From: Candidatus Geothrix skivensis
GTDB lineage: Bacteria > Acidobacteriota > Holophagae > Holophagales > Holophagaceae
DNA length: 64,000 nt
Reading direction: 5' to 3'
NCBI GenBank assembly: GCA_016721195.1
Contig: JADKIO010000006.1
Location: 434,001 to 498,000 of the forward strand
The notes beneath the pieces were generated by a model that saw only the letters and a program-made list of their open reading frames with translations, made no database searches and was not told where the DNA came from. Below are positions 26,479-36,092 of the stretch, in pieces; position 1 is the stretch's first letter; each line of letters begins with the position of its first letter. Position numbers and translations under genes: made by a program.

Positions 26479-27602
26479 TCGCCTTTCGCCCCCACCCCTT
26501 CGCGCAACCCCTGCTCCTGGTGGTCGGGGCCCTCCTCAGCCTCCAGGCCTGCAAATCCTCGACCCCGGCCGCGTCGCCCCCGGCCCAGGCCCAGGCTCCA
26601 GAGACCGATGTGGTCCCCCTGAAGAGCATCCAGGAGGGCCTGCAAACCCGAGCCATCCCCGCCTCCTCGATCCTGCAGGTCTGGTTCCCCGCCGAAGCCG
26701 CCGGGGACGAATCCGCCCGCGCCCTCCTCACTGCCCCGGTGAGCGGCATCGTGGCCTCCGCCCCGGCCGCTCCCGGCCGTCCCCTCGCCAAGGGTGTTTC
26801 GCTGCTGACCCTCCGCAGTCCCGAACTGGCCGAGCTGAAATCGAAATGGCTCATCGCCCAGGCCCGCCTCAAGAGGGCCCAGGCCGATCTGGCCCGGGAA
26901 CAGCGCCTCGCTTCGGCCCAGGCCGGGGCCCGCCGCGACCTGGAGATCGCCGAGGCCGAGCAGGCTGGGGCCAGTGCCGAGGCGGAATCGGCCCGCATCT
27001 CCCTCCAGGCCCGGGGGGTCACCCCCGAACAGGCCGATGGCACTTTCGTCCTCCGAACCCCCAGCGCCGGAACCGTATCCGCCTGGAAAGTCCAGCTGGG
27101 ACAGGGCGTGGCCGTGAACGAGGAACTGGGATCCTTCCAGGCCGCCTCCGCTTCGTTGGCCCTGATCGAGCTCCCTCCCCCAGTCCCCAGTACCTGGAAG
27201 CTTGGCAGCCGCACCGGCATTCGGGATGACAGCCACACCTGGCTGGGCGAGGTGGTGGGCCTGCCCTCCAGCCTGGGCGATATGACCCACCGCATGACCT
27301 ATCGGCTTCGCCTGTCCGGCGCACCGCTCCCGCTGCCGGGAACTCCGCTGGAGGTCCAGGTGCCCGTGGGCCAGGGAGTCCTGCTGCCCTCCTCGGCCCT
27401 CCAGCAGGTTGATGGGGTGTGGGGCGTGTTCCTCCAGGAGGGCGATCTGGCCCGCTTCCACCCGGTGAAACGCGGACCTGATGTGGCCCGCGACACCCTG
27501 GTGCTCGACGGCCTGCCCACTGGCGCCAAGGTCTTCACGCAAGGCGCCTACCTGCTCAAGTCCAAGCTCATGCGCCTCAGGGCGGGAGGGGGCGATGAGT
27601 AG
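26475..27602 (+). CDS. RND efflux adaptor lipoprotein (membrane fusion protein)
   Basis: A 375-residue periplasmic adaptor with a lipoprotein signal (LLLVVGALLSLQACKSS). Lipoyl half-motifs are present (LTAPVSGIVASAPAAPGRPLAKGVSLLTLRSPEL and LRTPSAGTVSAWKVQLGQGVAVNEEL), separated by a coiled hairpin rich in Ala/Arg/Glu (AQARLKRAQADLAREQRLASAQAG), then beta-barrel and membrane-proximal domains. It lacks the CXXC metal region of the other operon's adaptor. Overlaps the channel gene by four bases and the pump gene by eight, indicating tight translational coupling. Confidence 0.88.
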   Translation: MIAFRPHPFAQPLLLVVGALLSLQACKSSTPAASPPAQAQAPETDVVPLKSIQEGLQTRAIPASSILQVWFPAEAAGDESARALLTAPVSGIVASAPAAPGRPLAKGVSLLTLRSPELAELKSKWLIAQARLKRAQADLAREQRLASAQAGARRDLEIAEAEQAGASAEAESARISLQARGVTPEQADGTFVLRTPSAGTVSAWKVQLGQGVAVNEELGSFQAASASLALIELPPPVPSTWKLGSRTGIRDDSHTWLGEVVGLPSSLGDMTHRMTYRLRLSGAPLPLPGTPLEVQVPVGQGVLLPSSALQQVDGVWGVFLQEGDLARFHPVKRGPDVARDTLVLDGLPTGAKVFTQGAYLLKSKLMRLRAGGGDE

Positions 27603-30600
27603 TGACAAGCCTTCCCTGCTGACGCGCTGGTTCACCTGGCTCCTGCCCAAACGAGGCCTGGTCTTCGGGGCGACCCTGCTGCTGGCCTTCACCGGGGCAC
27701 TCACCTTTTTCAGCCTCAAGCGCGACCTCATTCCAGACCTCTCCCTGCCTTCGCTTCAGCTGCTCATCCAGAGTCCAGGGCGAGCCGCCGCCGAGCTGGA
27801 ACTCACCGTGGCCCAGCCACTGGAGCAAGCCCTAGGAGGCCTTCCCGGCGTCAAACGCGTGATCAGCACCGTCCAGGCCGGGCTCGTGCAGGTGGTCATC
27901 GCCTTTGAAGATGGCACCGATCCCTGGCGCTCCCGCCAGTTGGTGGGCGAGCGCCTGTCAGCCATCATGGGTGCTTTCCCGCCCGGCACCCAGTCCCCCC
28001 TGGTGACCAGCGCCGCCGGACGTCTGCAGGAGATCCAGGAACTCGTGCTGATCGGGCCGGCCGTTGGCCCGGTGGCCCTCCGCGATCAGGCCGTGAAGGT
28101 GATCGTCCCCCGCCTCCAGGCCGTGTCCGGCGTGGCGCGGGTGGAGGCCCTGGGCGGTGAAGCGAGGCAGCTCCAGGTGTTGCTGCGACCTGACCGGATG
28201 CGCCTCCTGGGCGTTTCCCTTGGCAAGGCCATGGAAGCCCTCGAGGGCAGCGATCAGGACGGTGGTGCCGGCATTCTCGAGCTTCAAGACAAGGGATGGT
28301 TCGTCACCCTGGGCAGCGCCGCCCCAACGCCAGAGGAGCTCCGCCGACTCCCCATCCAGACCCAGCGCGGCACCGTGTACCTGGGTGAGGTGGCAGATGT
28401 GCAGGAGGGAAACGGCTTCCGCCGCGGCCTATCCACCTACCGGGGCGCTGAAGCCGTATCGCTCCGTGTGGTGAAGCAGCCCACGGCCGAGGCTCTCAGC
28501 ACTGCCTGGGCCGTGCGCGAGGCCCTGCCGGAACTCCGGAAGGGCCTGCCCGAAGGCATGAAGCTGGAGATGTTCTACGACCAGGGTGCCTTCGTGAGTC
28601 ATGCTCTCAGCGGCGTGACCTTGGCGCTGCTGATCGGCGGGGCTTTCGTGGGTCTGGTCCTCGTGGTGCTCCTGGGGAACCTGCGCGCCGCGCTGGTGGT
28701 GATCATTCTCCTGCCTCTGGCCACCCTCGGGGCGGCCATTCCCCTCATGTGGATGGGCCTCGGGTTGAACGCGCTCACGCTCGGTGGTCTCGCAATCTCC
28801 GTCGGTCTGCTGGTGGATGCGGGCGTCATCATGGTGGAGAACCTCACGCACCGGTTGCACCAGGCGCACACCACCGATGTAGCCTCCCGCCGCGCCACGC
28901 TCGTGGCCGCGGCCTCGGAAGTGGGCGTCCCCGTCCTGATCGCCGTGCTGGTGATCCTCGCCGTGTTCATTCCCCTGTTGGCCATCGGCGGAGTGGCCGG
29001 AAAGTTGTACGCACCCTTGGCCGTGGCCGTGGGCTCGGCCATGACGCTTAGCCTCATCCTGAGCTTCACCCTGGTGCCAACGCTGGTGGAGCGGTTCCTG
29101 CCCCCAGGCACTGTGTTGGAGGAACCCCGCTTCGTCACGAAGCTGAAAGAGATCTACCGTCCCGCTTTGATCTGGGCCTTGAGCCACGGTGCCAAGTTGC
29201 TGGCCCTGGCGGCCACCATCACCGCCGCCAGCGTGCTGCTGGCCTTGGGTCTTGGCAGCAATTTCCTGCCAAGCCTCGACGAAGGAGCCTTCATCCTGAC
29301 GCCCAACTTCCCCGCGGAAACCAGCCTCGAAGCCGTGGACCAGGGCAACAAGATGCTGGGGCGGCGCATCCGGCAGGTGCCAGGTGTGAAGGACTACTAC
29401 CGGCGCACGGGCCGAGGAGATGTCACCGAGGATCCGATGCCGCACTACTCCAGCGACATCCTCGTGCTGCTGGAGTCCGGCGCGAATCCCAAGGAGGTCG
29501 AGGCCGCCCTTGGTGCCCTGGCCGAGGCGATGCCCTATCCGGTGGAACTCACCACGCCCATGAACATGAAGATCTCCGAAGGCCTCGGCGGCACGCCCGC
29601 CGACCTCCAGGTGAAACTCTTCAACCCCGACATGGCCGCACTGGAGGCCATTGCACCGGACCTGCGGAAAAGGCTGACCGAACTGCCAGGGGTGAAATCC
29701 GTCGTCCCGGACACCGGTGGCCCCCTGCCCAAGTGGCAGGTGATCATTGACGATCGGGACCTCCGCCACCTCGGCGTTCCCCGGCCCCTCCTGCTCCAGA
29801 CCCTGCAGGCTGCCCTGCAGGGCCTGGAAGTCTCACCCCGATACGACGGACCCCAGCGCATCGGGCGCGTCGTGAAGTTCCAGTTCGCCGGTGAGGTCAC
29901 ACCAGAGCGGCTTCAGCGCCTGCCCCTGGTCCTGGAGGACGGCCGGGTGCTTGAGTTGGGTCAAGTGGTGCGGTTCGAGGAAACCACGACACCGAGCATG
30001 ATCCGTCGAGAGTCTGCCCAGCGGCGCCTGGCCTTGAATCTCCGTACCCTTGGGGATCTGGGCGGCGCGGCCAAGCGCGTGGATGCCCTCCTCGCCGCCT
30101 ACCCGCTACCCAAGGGCACGGTGGTGAAGCTGGGCGGGAAGATCGAGGAGGCCCGTGAAACCCAGAAGCGCCTCCTCATCGCCATCGCCGTCGCCCTCGG
30201 CATCGTGGTGGGCCTGCTCTATGTGGCCCTCAACCGCTGGTGGGAGGTGGTGGTGGTACTGGCCACCCTGCCCAACGCCTTCGCGGGCGGGCTGTTCAGC
30301 CTCTGGCTGGCGGGCGAGACCTGGAACGTCAGCTCCATCGTCGGCATGATCGGCCTCTTCGGCGTGGCCGTTCAGAACAGCCTGGTTCTCATCACACAGA
30401 CCAAGGAACTCCATGCCTCGGGGATGTCGCTCCGGCAGTCTGTGCTGGAGGCCAGCCTGGGCCGCGTCCGCCCCAAGCTGATGACCGCCGGTGCCGCCAT
30501 CCTGGGCCTCCTGCCCATGCTGATCGGATTCGGCGGCAGTGAACTCGAGCGGCCCCTGGCCATCGTCATGGTGGGTGGCCTCGTCACCTCCACGCTGTTC

Positions 30601-30672
30601 ACCCTGCTGGTGCTACCTGGATTCTATGAGTGGGTGGGCAAGCGAAGAGGACTGGGCGACGCCCGGATCTAG
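27595..30672 (+). CDS. RND efflux pump (HME/CzcA-like)
   Basis: A 1025-residue inner-membrane pump with two six-helix bundles. Seen: N-terminal helix LVFGATLLLAFTGALTFFSLKRDLIPDLSLPSLQ, TM4 motif VGLLVDAGVIMVENLTHRLHQ, LGSNFLPSLDEGAFILTPNFPAETSLE in the porter domain, and the second bundle VALGIVVGLLYVALNRWWEVVVVLATLPNAFAGG. The single Asp with Glu-Asn in TM4 follows the heavy-metal subgroup rather than AcrB. Ion unknown. ATG 27595 overlaps the adaptor stop. Frame intact. The operon then continues into a porin-like gene and a cytochrome. Confidence 0.9.
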   Translation: MSSDKPSLLTRWFTWLLPKRGLVFGATLLLAFTGALTFFSLKRDLIPDLSLPSLQLLIQSPGRAAAELELTVAQPLEQALGGLPGVKRVISTVQAGLVQVVIAFEDGTDPWRSRQLVGERLSAIMGAFPPGTQSPLVTSAAGRLQEIQELVLIGPAVGPVALRDQAVKVIVPRLQAVSGVARVEALGGEARQLQVLLRPDRMRLLGVSLGKAMEALEGSDQDGGAGILELQDKGWFVTLGSAAPTPEELRRLPIQTQRGTVYLGEVADVQEGNGFRRGLSTYRGAEAVSLRVVKQPTAEALSTAWAVREALPELRKGLPEGMKLEMFYDQGAFVSHALSGVTLALLIGGAFVGLVLVVLLGNLRAALVVIILLPLATLGAAIPLMWMGLGLNALTLGGLAISVGLLVDAGVIMVENLTHRLHQAHTTDVASRRATLVAAASEVGVPVLIAVLVILAVFIPLLAIGGVAGKLYAPLAVAVGSAMTLSLILSFTLVPTLVERFLPPGTVLEEPRFVTKLKEIYRPALIWALSHGAKLLALAATITAASVLLALGLGSNFLPSLDEGAFILTPNFPAETSLEAVDQGNKMLGRRIRQVPGVKDYYRRTGRGDVTEDPMPHYSSDILVLLESGANPKEVEAALGALAEAMPYPVELTTPMNMKISEGLGGTPADLQVKLFNPDMAALEAIAPDLRKRLTELPGVKSVVPDTGGPLPKWQVIIDDRDLRHLGVPRPLLLQTLQAALQGLEVSPRYDGPQRIGRVVKFQFAGEVTPERLQRLPLVLEDGRVLELGQVVRFEETTTPSMIRRESAQRRLALNLRTLGDLGGAAKRVDALLAAYPLPKGTVVKLGGKIEEARETQKRLLIAIAVALGIVVGLLYVALNRWWEVVVVLATLPNAFAGGLFSLWLAGETWNVSSIVGMIGLFGVAVQNSLVLITQTKELHASGMSLRQSVLEASLGRVRPKLMTAGAAILGLLPMLIGFGGSELERPLAIVMVGGLVTSTLFTLLVLPGFYEWVGKRRGLGDARI

Positions 30673-30735
30673 CGGCTTAGAGAGGAAAATCAAGGAAGCC
30701 CTGGGGGGCGCCGAGACAGACAGTGGAGTCATCCC

Positions 30736-31848
30736 ATGTCTGTCCGGCGCCCCAGCCTTGCCCTGGCCTTTCTCGCCGTTGCAGCGGCGGCGCAGAACCC
30801 ATCCGACCCCCCGAAGGAGCCTGCCAAGGCGTCCAGCTGGCGGGAATCCATCGACAAGGGCCGGGATCAGGTTGCCGACAGGTTTTTCGGCCTCAGGCCC
30901 ACGGCATTCGGCGATGTGCTGGCCGCTCCCGATGATCTGGGCCGCCGGAAATGGGACTGGGGTACCTTTGAACTGGATCTCTCCGGGGAGTTCCACGACG
31001 TCGTAGATGCCGCCGTCGCCGTGGTCACCAACCGTGACGGCACCAAGATCTCGGCTGGTTTCCTGGATTTCCATCCCTTTGGTGGAACGATCTCCCCCCG
31101 GGGCAGGCTCTGGGTCGAGAAGGGCTTCCATGTTCAAGTGGGGCGATTCGATGTGCCCTTCGGCAACGACTGGCAGTTCTTCGCCAGCAAGGACAGTGCG
31201 TCCATTTCGCGTCCCTTGACCACGGACGGCATCATGGACGGGGGCTACAACGATGTGGGCCTGCGCGTTCTCGGCAACGATGGCACCGTGAATTTCAACA
31301 CATTCATTCTGCGTGGGTTGGGCGAGGGGCGACTGGCGGGGGGACGGCTGGGCATTACCCCCCTCGGCAATCCCTTCTCCCTGAAGGACGTGCGGGAACC
31401 CAAATCCATGGAGTTCGGGTTCTCCTACCTCTACGGCACTGGAACCGACCGGCGGAAGCAGGAAACGGCCTGGGCCGTCGATGCAGAAGGGCGGCTGGGG
31501 TCCTGGTACCTTCGCGCCGAATACCTCCTCCGGCGACGGGAACCGGATGCCTTTCAGGAGGGGAGCACCCGACGGGGCTGGCATCTGACCCAGGAGCTGG
31601 CCCTGGCCGATCTTCCGGCGCCTGCCATCCTTTTCCTGCGGTACGAACGCATGAGCCAGAGCCCACCGGAGGCGCAGCCCGGAAGGGAACAGGATGTCCG
31701 GGCCGTGGCGGGGGCTGCGGTCACCCTCCTGGGGATCCTCCAACTGAAGGCCGAATGGCAGCACATCCTAGAGGCCACCGCTGCCACCCGAGACGCAGCC
31801 AACTACAGCCGGAACGCGTGGCTGGCCCAGCTGGTAGTGGTGTTCTGA
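30736..31848 (+). CDS. Porin-like outer-membrane beta-barrel protein
   Basis: A 370-residue exported protein with signal peptide (RPSLALAFLAVAAAAQ), alternating hydrophobic/polar strands (FELDLSGEFHDVVDAAVAVVTNRDG, WVEKGFHVQVGRFDVPFGNDWQ, SMEFGFSYLYGTG, AILFLRYERMSQ) and a terminal Phe, all signs of an outer-membrane barrel. The segment around GRFDVPFGN resembles phosphate-selective-porin/OprP-like barrels used in alginate, phosphate or electron-transfer loci; substrate unknown. 63 bp after the RND pump, and its stop overlaps the start of a tetraheme cytochrome gene by one base. Confidence 0.65.
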   Translation: MSVRRPSLALAFLAVAAAAQNPSDPPKEPAKASSWRESIDKGRDQVADRFFGLRPTAFGDVLAAPDDLGRRKWDWGTFELDLSGEFHDVVDAAVAVVTNRDGTKISAGFLDFHPFGGTISPRGRLWVEKGFHVQVGRFDVPFGNDWQFFASKDSASISRPLTTDGIMDGGYNDVGLRVLGNDGTVNFNTFILRGLGEGRLAGGRLGITPLGNPFSLKDVREPKSMEFGFSYLYGTGTDRRKQETAWAVDAEGRLGSWYLRAEYLLRRREPDAFQEGSTRRGWHLTQELALADLPAPAILFLRYERMSQSPPEAQPGREQDVRAVAGAAVTLLGILQLKAEWQHILEATAATRDAANYSRNAWLAQLVVVF

Positions 31849-32306
31849 TGCGGTTCACGGCCCTCCTCGTCACGTTGTTCCTGGGAACCGGAGCCGGCAT
31901 GGCCCTGCTCTCCCAGTCAGGCCCGGAAACGCCCATCCACGGGGAACTGGGCACGGCCGCCGCCTGTGCCCCTTGCCATCCGGCGGACGCCCCGACGCGC
32001 TGGGAGTCGAACCGCGACCGACCCTGCACCTCGTTCTGCCTGACCTGTCACGCCAAGGAGGAGATGGCCAAACATCATCCCGTGGGTCATGCGGTCTCCA
32101 AACAGCCACGCCTGGCCCTGCGGCTTACCCAGGACCGGCGATCCGCCTGCTTCACCTGCCACGACCTGTCGATCCGCCGCTACGATGGCCTGCGCTGGAA
32201 GGCCGAAAGCCTCTTCGGGCGGATGTTTCGGACAGAATCCCGTTACAAGACCTATTACCTAACCACCCGAAATGACCGAGGACAACTCTGCCTCTCCTGC
32301 CACTGA
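31848..32306 (+). CDS. Periplasmic tetraheme c-type cytochrome
   Basis: A 152-residue protein with an N-terminal signal/anchor segment (FTALLVTLFLGTGAGMALLS) and four CXXCH heme motifs: CAPCH, CLTCH, CFTCH and a C-terminal CLSCH, with additional His residues (KHHPVGHAVS) for distal ligation. It carries electrons in the periplasm or at the outer membrane. The last motif ends the protein, so heme 4 is at the extreme C-terminus. TGATG overlap with the porin-like gene and nine bases before the HAMP protein suggest one functional unit. Confidence 0.85.
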   Translation: MRFTALLVTLFLGTGAGMALLSQSGPETPIHGELGTAAACAPCHPADAPTRWESNRDRPCTSFCLTCHAKEEMAKHHPVGHAVSKQPRLALRLTQDRRSACFTCHDLSIRRYDGLRWKAESLFGRMFRTESRYKTYYLTTRNDRGQLCLSCH

Positions 32307-32314
32307 GGATTCTC

Positions 32315-32878
32315 ATGCCCTCCAAAAAACACCGCCGCATCGTCCTGATCGACACCCGCTTCCAGCTGGGCATGGCCGGTGCGTTCATTCTGCTCCAGCT
32401 TCTCCTCACCGGGCTCTTTGCGGTGGCGCTGTACCTCTTCATGGACAGCGAACTGAAGGCCGGGCTTGCCTCGGCCCATGCGGCCTACCGCTCCCTGGAT
32501 CAGATGCTGTTGCCGCTGGTGCTGGTGCTGGCAGGCTTCAACCTGGCCTTGTCCACAGCCCTCGTCACCGGGTTCGTGGTGATCCTCAGCCATCGCATCG
32601 CAGGTCCCCTGCACCGTTTCCGGATCGTCATGGAAGAACTGGCCGAGCGGAGACTCCCTGAGGACGCGCGTATCCGGCCCAAGGATCAGTTGGGGGTGCT
32701 CTCCGAATCCACCGGGCGCGCCCTTGACACCCTGCAGGCGGATCTGACCACCCTGCGTTCCCAACTGGCCCGGGCACGGGTCGCTTCGATGGGCGGGGAC
32801 GGCCCGGCCGCCGGAGAGGCTCTGGCCCACATGGATGCCACCCTGTCGCAATGGTGTCCCCGAGCCCCCGGGCCCTGA
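32315..32878 (+). CDS. Two-helix membrane protein with HAMP domain and no output domain
   Basis: A 187-residue protein: TM1 (GAFILLQLLLTGLFAVALYLF), short periplasmic loop, TM2 (LLPLVLVLAGFNLALSTALVTGFVVIL), a HAMP domain (SHRIAGPLHRFRIVMEELAERRLPEDARIRPKDQLGVLSESTGRALDTL), then a short coiled coil. No kinase, cyclase or chemoreceptor signalling domain follows, so it may transmit a redox state by protein contact or scaffold the adjacent cytochrome. It follows the tetraheme cytochrome after eight bases with its own AGGA ribosome site. The frame is open to a natural stop. The 225-bp gap to ferritin shows nothing clear. Confidence 0.65.
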   Translation: MPSKKHRRIVLIDTRFQLGMAGAFILLQLLLTGLFAVALYLFMDSELKAGLASAHAAYRSLDQMLLPLVLVLAGFNLALSTALVTGFVVILSHRIAGPLHRFRIVMEELAERRLPEDARIRPKDQLGVLSESTGRALDTLQADLTTLRSQLARARVASMGGDGPAAGEALAHMDATLSQWCPRAPGP

Positions 32879-33103
32879 CCAGGTTCATCCGAGCCTCCCA
32901 GTCGGCAGCGGCCCACCAGCCTGGCAGGCAGCGAACCAGGCGGGCTCGCGTGGGTGCCATCGATCAGGCTGGGGAACGTCTCGTCAATGGCATTTAGCGG
33001 GTCCAGGCCAGCGGCCGCCATGCCCGAAGCACAGCGGCCGCTGGTCTCGACATTGAATCCACCAGGCTCCATCCGATGGTGCCAATACCGGCAGTCCTCC
33101 GGA

Positions 33104-33598
33104 TCAGACCGTTCCGCGCTTGCCCATCCTGGAATCCAGGTACCATATGCCGCCGCCCTGGTCGCCCACGGCCCGCAGGTGATCCACGATCTCACCCACG
33201 TGGGCTTCTTCCTCCACCTGCTCGGTGACGTACCACTGGAGGGCGATCTCGCTGGCGTAGTCCTTCTCGTTCCGGGCCTGCTCGAAGAGGGCGCTGATCC
33301 GGCCCGTGATGGTCTTTTCGTGGGCCAGGGTCTGCTCGAACACCTGGATGACGCCGCCGAACTCGGTGGGGGGCGGGGCAATGGTCTTCAGCTCCAGCTT
33401 GCCGCCCCGGTCCAGGAGGAAGGCGATGAGCTTGGCCGCGTGGGCCGTTTCCTCCGAGGCCTGCACGGTCAGCCAGTGGGCGAAGCCCTTGAAGCTTTTC
33501 CCGGTGCAATGGGCGCTCATGGCCAGGTAGAGCTGGGCCGACGCCTGCTCCAGGTTGATCTGGGCGTTCAAGGCATCCTGCATGGTCTTGCTGATCAT
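33104..33598 (-). CDS. ftnA: Bacterial non-heme ferritin
   Basis: Iron-storage protein of 164 residues, a standard FtnA length. The ferroxidase-centre ligands are visible: Glu in NLEQASAQLYLAMSAH, Glu and His in ASEETAHAAKLIAF, Glu in EQTLAHEKTITGRI and Gln/Glu in LQWYVTEQVEEEAHVGEIVD. It forms the 24-mer that oxidises and stores Fe. Lies just downstream of the TonB receptor on the same strand in a region with a Fur-like box, consistent with iron homeostasis. Confidence 0.92.
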   Translation of the reverse strand: MISKTMQDALNAQINLEQASAQLYLAMSAHCTGKSFKGFAHWLTVQASEETAHAAKLIAFLLDRGGKLELKTIAPPPTEFGGVIQVFEQTLAHEKTITGRISALFEQARNEKDYASEIALQWYVTEQVEEEAHVGEIVDHLRAVGDQGGGIWYLDSRMGKRGTV

Positions 33599-33648
33599 GG
33601 GTTCTCCTCAGCTGAAGGGGCAGTGTACCTGAGAGGGGAAGAAGCCTG

Positions 33649-36042
33649 TCAGAACTTCCACTTCACCCTGGCCGCCCAGGTCCGGGGCGGAATGACGTGG
33701 GTGCCCCCGAACACGCTGAGGAAGTTGTAGAGGCCCTTCTCGTCGAGGGCATTGAGCAGGTCCAGGCTCAGGGCCAGGCGGCGGTTGCCGGCCAGCTTCC
33801 ATTCCTGCCCAAGGCTCAGGTCCCAGGTGGTCCTGGGCCGGATGCGCCAGGTGCCTTCGGAATCCGACCGGACGTAGCTGGCGCCAAAGGCGTAATCAGG
33901 GTTCCCACTGGCCTGGGCGGGGTCCGCAGCCACCAGGCCCGAATCGTAGCGGCCCAGGAGTCCGGCCCGGAACCCGTCCCGTTCGAAGGCGATCCCCAGC
34001 TGGGCGCTCAGCTTCTGGTCGTGGTCGATGAGGAAGCGTTCTCCGGATGCGGCTTCAGGGGCCTCCAGCTGCAGCCCGCCCACCAGGGGCGCCTGGAAGA
34101 TGGCCCGGGTGCGGCCCAGGCTGAGATAGCCGGACCAGCCGTTCACGGGCACCAGATCCAAACGCAGGTTCATGCCGCGGAAGATGCCCCGGTCCGCCCC
34201 GACGGGGAAGAGCACGCCGGTGTTCAGGAACTGCTGGTTGTCTCCGGCGTTGCGGCTCTGCTTCTCCCAGTACTCGATCATCAGGCGGCCCACCTTGCCC
34301 AGCTGCTGCTCAAGGCCGTAGCTGTAGGAATCCTGGTGCTCGGGCCGCAGGGGCTGCCGGGGCGTGCCCGCGAAGGGCCCCAGGTCCCAGGCCTGCTGGG
34401 AAAGCGATAGCGCAAGGTTCTCGTTCTCCCGAAGGATGAACAGCCGGTCGAAGCTGGCCCTCAAAACGGTGCCCGTGGCATCGACGCGGTAACTCAGGCC
34501 CAGCCGCGGCTGGAGCTGGCTGTCGGCGATGTCTTCCACCCGGTAGGCGTCATGGCGCAGGCCCAGGGCCAGGAAGAAGGCGCCCAGGTGGATGTCGTTC
34601 TGGATGAAGGCCGACGTGAGTCTGGGCCGAATCCGTGCTTCGAAGTGGAACAGGTTCCCGCCTCCAGAAGGCGTGAACGGAAACAGGGGATCCGCAGGAT
34701 CGGAGTTGAGGGTGTCATCGGTGATCGCGAACCGGAACCGCTCATGAATGGGGTAGACGATGTGCTGCACGCCCACCTTCATCAAGTTCTCCTTCCCCCA
34801 GCGCTGGGTGAAGGAGGTCTGGATGCCTTGATTGTCCAAGCTGCGATCCTGGCTGGCCCAGTAGGGGAAGTCCGGATGGCCGCCACCCGTGAACCCGGGA
34901 CTCAATTCTTCGCTGGGTTTCAGCTCCGCCCTGGAGGTCCGCAGGAAAACCGAGGCATCGAGGTGTTGGTTGGGGTTGAACAGGTGGGACCAGGCGGCGC
35001 TTGCGTTGAAGTCTGAGGTGGCGGCCCGCTGGTTCTGCCCCTGGGCCTGCTGGGAGGCCAGGTTCGCCACCTGCCGGGTGGTCCTGCCGCCGGAGAACGA
35101 GAAACGCAGCGTGTCCTGGCTGCCCAGCAGCCAGTCGAAGCGGGAGAAGACCCGCCCGGTCCGGCCCTGGTTGTGCAGGTTCTCGAAGTTGACGGGATCC
35201 AGGAACCGGTCGCTTTCGCTGGCGGCGGCGCTGGTGAACCAACCGAAGGACTGGGTCCCGCCCCGGGCATTGAAGCCCACCTCAAAGGTGTTGAACCGGG
35301 CGGCGCCAAAGGAGGCTTCTCCTTCGAAGCCATTGGCCGCCCCCAGGCCCGATTTGGTGGTGAGGTTCACCACCACCACGGGCTTGCCGCCGTACTCCGC
35401 GGAGATGCCCCCGGTGATGACCTCCATGCTCTCCACCTGGGAGGGGTCCATGCCGTTGCTGAAGGTGGCGTGCAGCTGGTCGGAGATGGGGATGCCATCC
35501 ACCACGTAGGTCATCTGGCCGTGGCTGCCCCGGAAGTGGAACCGGCCGTTCTCGTCGGCGATGAACCCCGGCGTGGCGAGCAGGATGCTCTCCATGGCCC
35601 GGCTTTGCACCGCGGCGGGACTGCGCTCGATGCTGCTCTTGTCGATGTCGAGGTGGGTGGAGGGATGGTCTTCCACCAGCCGGAAGTTCTCCTCCACCAC
35701 CACCACGGCCCCTTCGGGCCGGAGGGTCACCGTGACCGCCAGAGGCAGCTGGCTGTGGACATCCACATCCAGGTGGCTGGGCTGCAGGCCGGCGGCTTCC
35801 GAATCCAGGTGGTAGGTATTGAAGGGCACGTTCTGGAACGTGAAGACGCCCCTGGCGTCGCTGCGGACCTGCTGCCGGTAGCCCGAGACGGGATTGGACA
35901 GGACCAACCGGGCGTTGGCTACCGTTCGGCCCCGATCATCCACCACTCGGCCGGAAACCACCCCGCTGGCGGCGGAGGCGGCCATGATGGAACCTGCAAC
36001 TGCCAGGCTCAGGAAGGATGTGCGTGAAAAAGATCGGGACAC
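33649..36042 (-). CDS. TonB-dependent outer-membrane receptor with carboxypeptidase-like regulatory domain
   Basis: About 797 residues. Signal peptide (SFLSLAVAGSIMAASAASG), then a CarboxypepD_reg-type beta-sandwich (GVVSGRVVDDRGRTVANARLVL), then the plug (PGFIADENGRFHFRGSHGQMTYVVDGIPISDQ ... MEVITGGISAEYGG) and a long barrel ending WAARVKWKF with terminal Phe. Imports a ligand, probably ferric chelate given the Fur-like box and the ferritin downstream, using TonB energy. GTG at 36042 was chosen because AGAGGTGG is well placed; GTG at 36051 is the alternative. Confidence 0.88.
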   Translation of the reverse strand: MSRSFSRTSFLSLAVAGSIMAASAASGVVSGRVVDDRGRTVANARLVLSNPVSGYRQQVRSDARGVFTFQNVPFNTYHLDSEAAGLQPSHLDVDVHSQLPLAVTVTLRPEGAVVVVEENFRLVEDHPSTHLDIDKSSIERSPAAVQSRAMESILLATPGFIADENGRFHFRGSHGQMTYVVDGIPISDQLHATFSNGMDPSQVESMEVITGGISAEYGGKPVVVVNLTTKSGLGAANGFEGEASFGAARFNTFEVGFNARGGTQSFGWFTSAAASESDRFLDPVNFENLHNQGRTGRVFSRFDWLLGSQDTLRFSFSGGRTTRQVANLASQQAQGQNQRAATSDFNASAAWSHLFNPNQHLDASVFLRTSRAELKPSEELSPGFTGGGHPDFPYWASQDRSLDNQGIQTSFTQRWGKENLMKVGVQHIVYPIHERFRFAITDDTLNSDPADPLFPFTPSGGGNLFHFEARIRPRLTSAFIQNDIHLGAFFLALGLRHDAYRVEDIADSQLQPRLGLSYRVDATGTVLRASFDRLFILRENENLALSLSQQAWDLGPFAGTPRQPLRPEHQDSYSYGLEQQLGKVGRLMIEYWEKQSRNAGDNQQFLNTGVLFPVGADRGIFRGMNLRLDLVPVNGWSGYLSLGRTRAIFQAPLVGGLQLEAPEAASGERFLIDHDQKLSAQLGIAFERDGFRAGLLGRYDSGLVAADPAQASGNPDYAFGASYVRSDSEGTWRIRPRTTWDLSLGQEWKLAGNRRLALSLDLLNALDEKGLYNFLSVFGGTHVIPPRTWAARVKWKF

Positions 36043-36055
36043 GAGTGCCACCTCT

Positions 36056-36076
36056 AGTTAGAAGTGTTTTCTAACT
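36056..36076. promoter_or_regulatory. Inverted repeat in TonB-receptor leader
   Basis: AGTTAGAA-GTGTT-TTCTAACT, perfect 8-bp arms with a 5-bp centre, directly upstream of the receptor ribosome site. It could be an operator or a leader hairpin controlling translation. Confidence 0.45.
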
Positions 36077-36092
36077 GAGCCCCACAGGTCAA

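Noticed and set aside
32879..33103. Minus-strand frame with possible protein-like sequence between the HAMP protein and ferritin
   Set aside because: No recognisable motif, no start with a ribosome site, and it runs into the ferritin gene in another frame.
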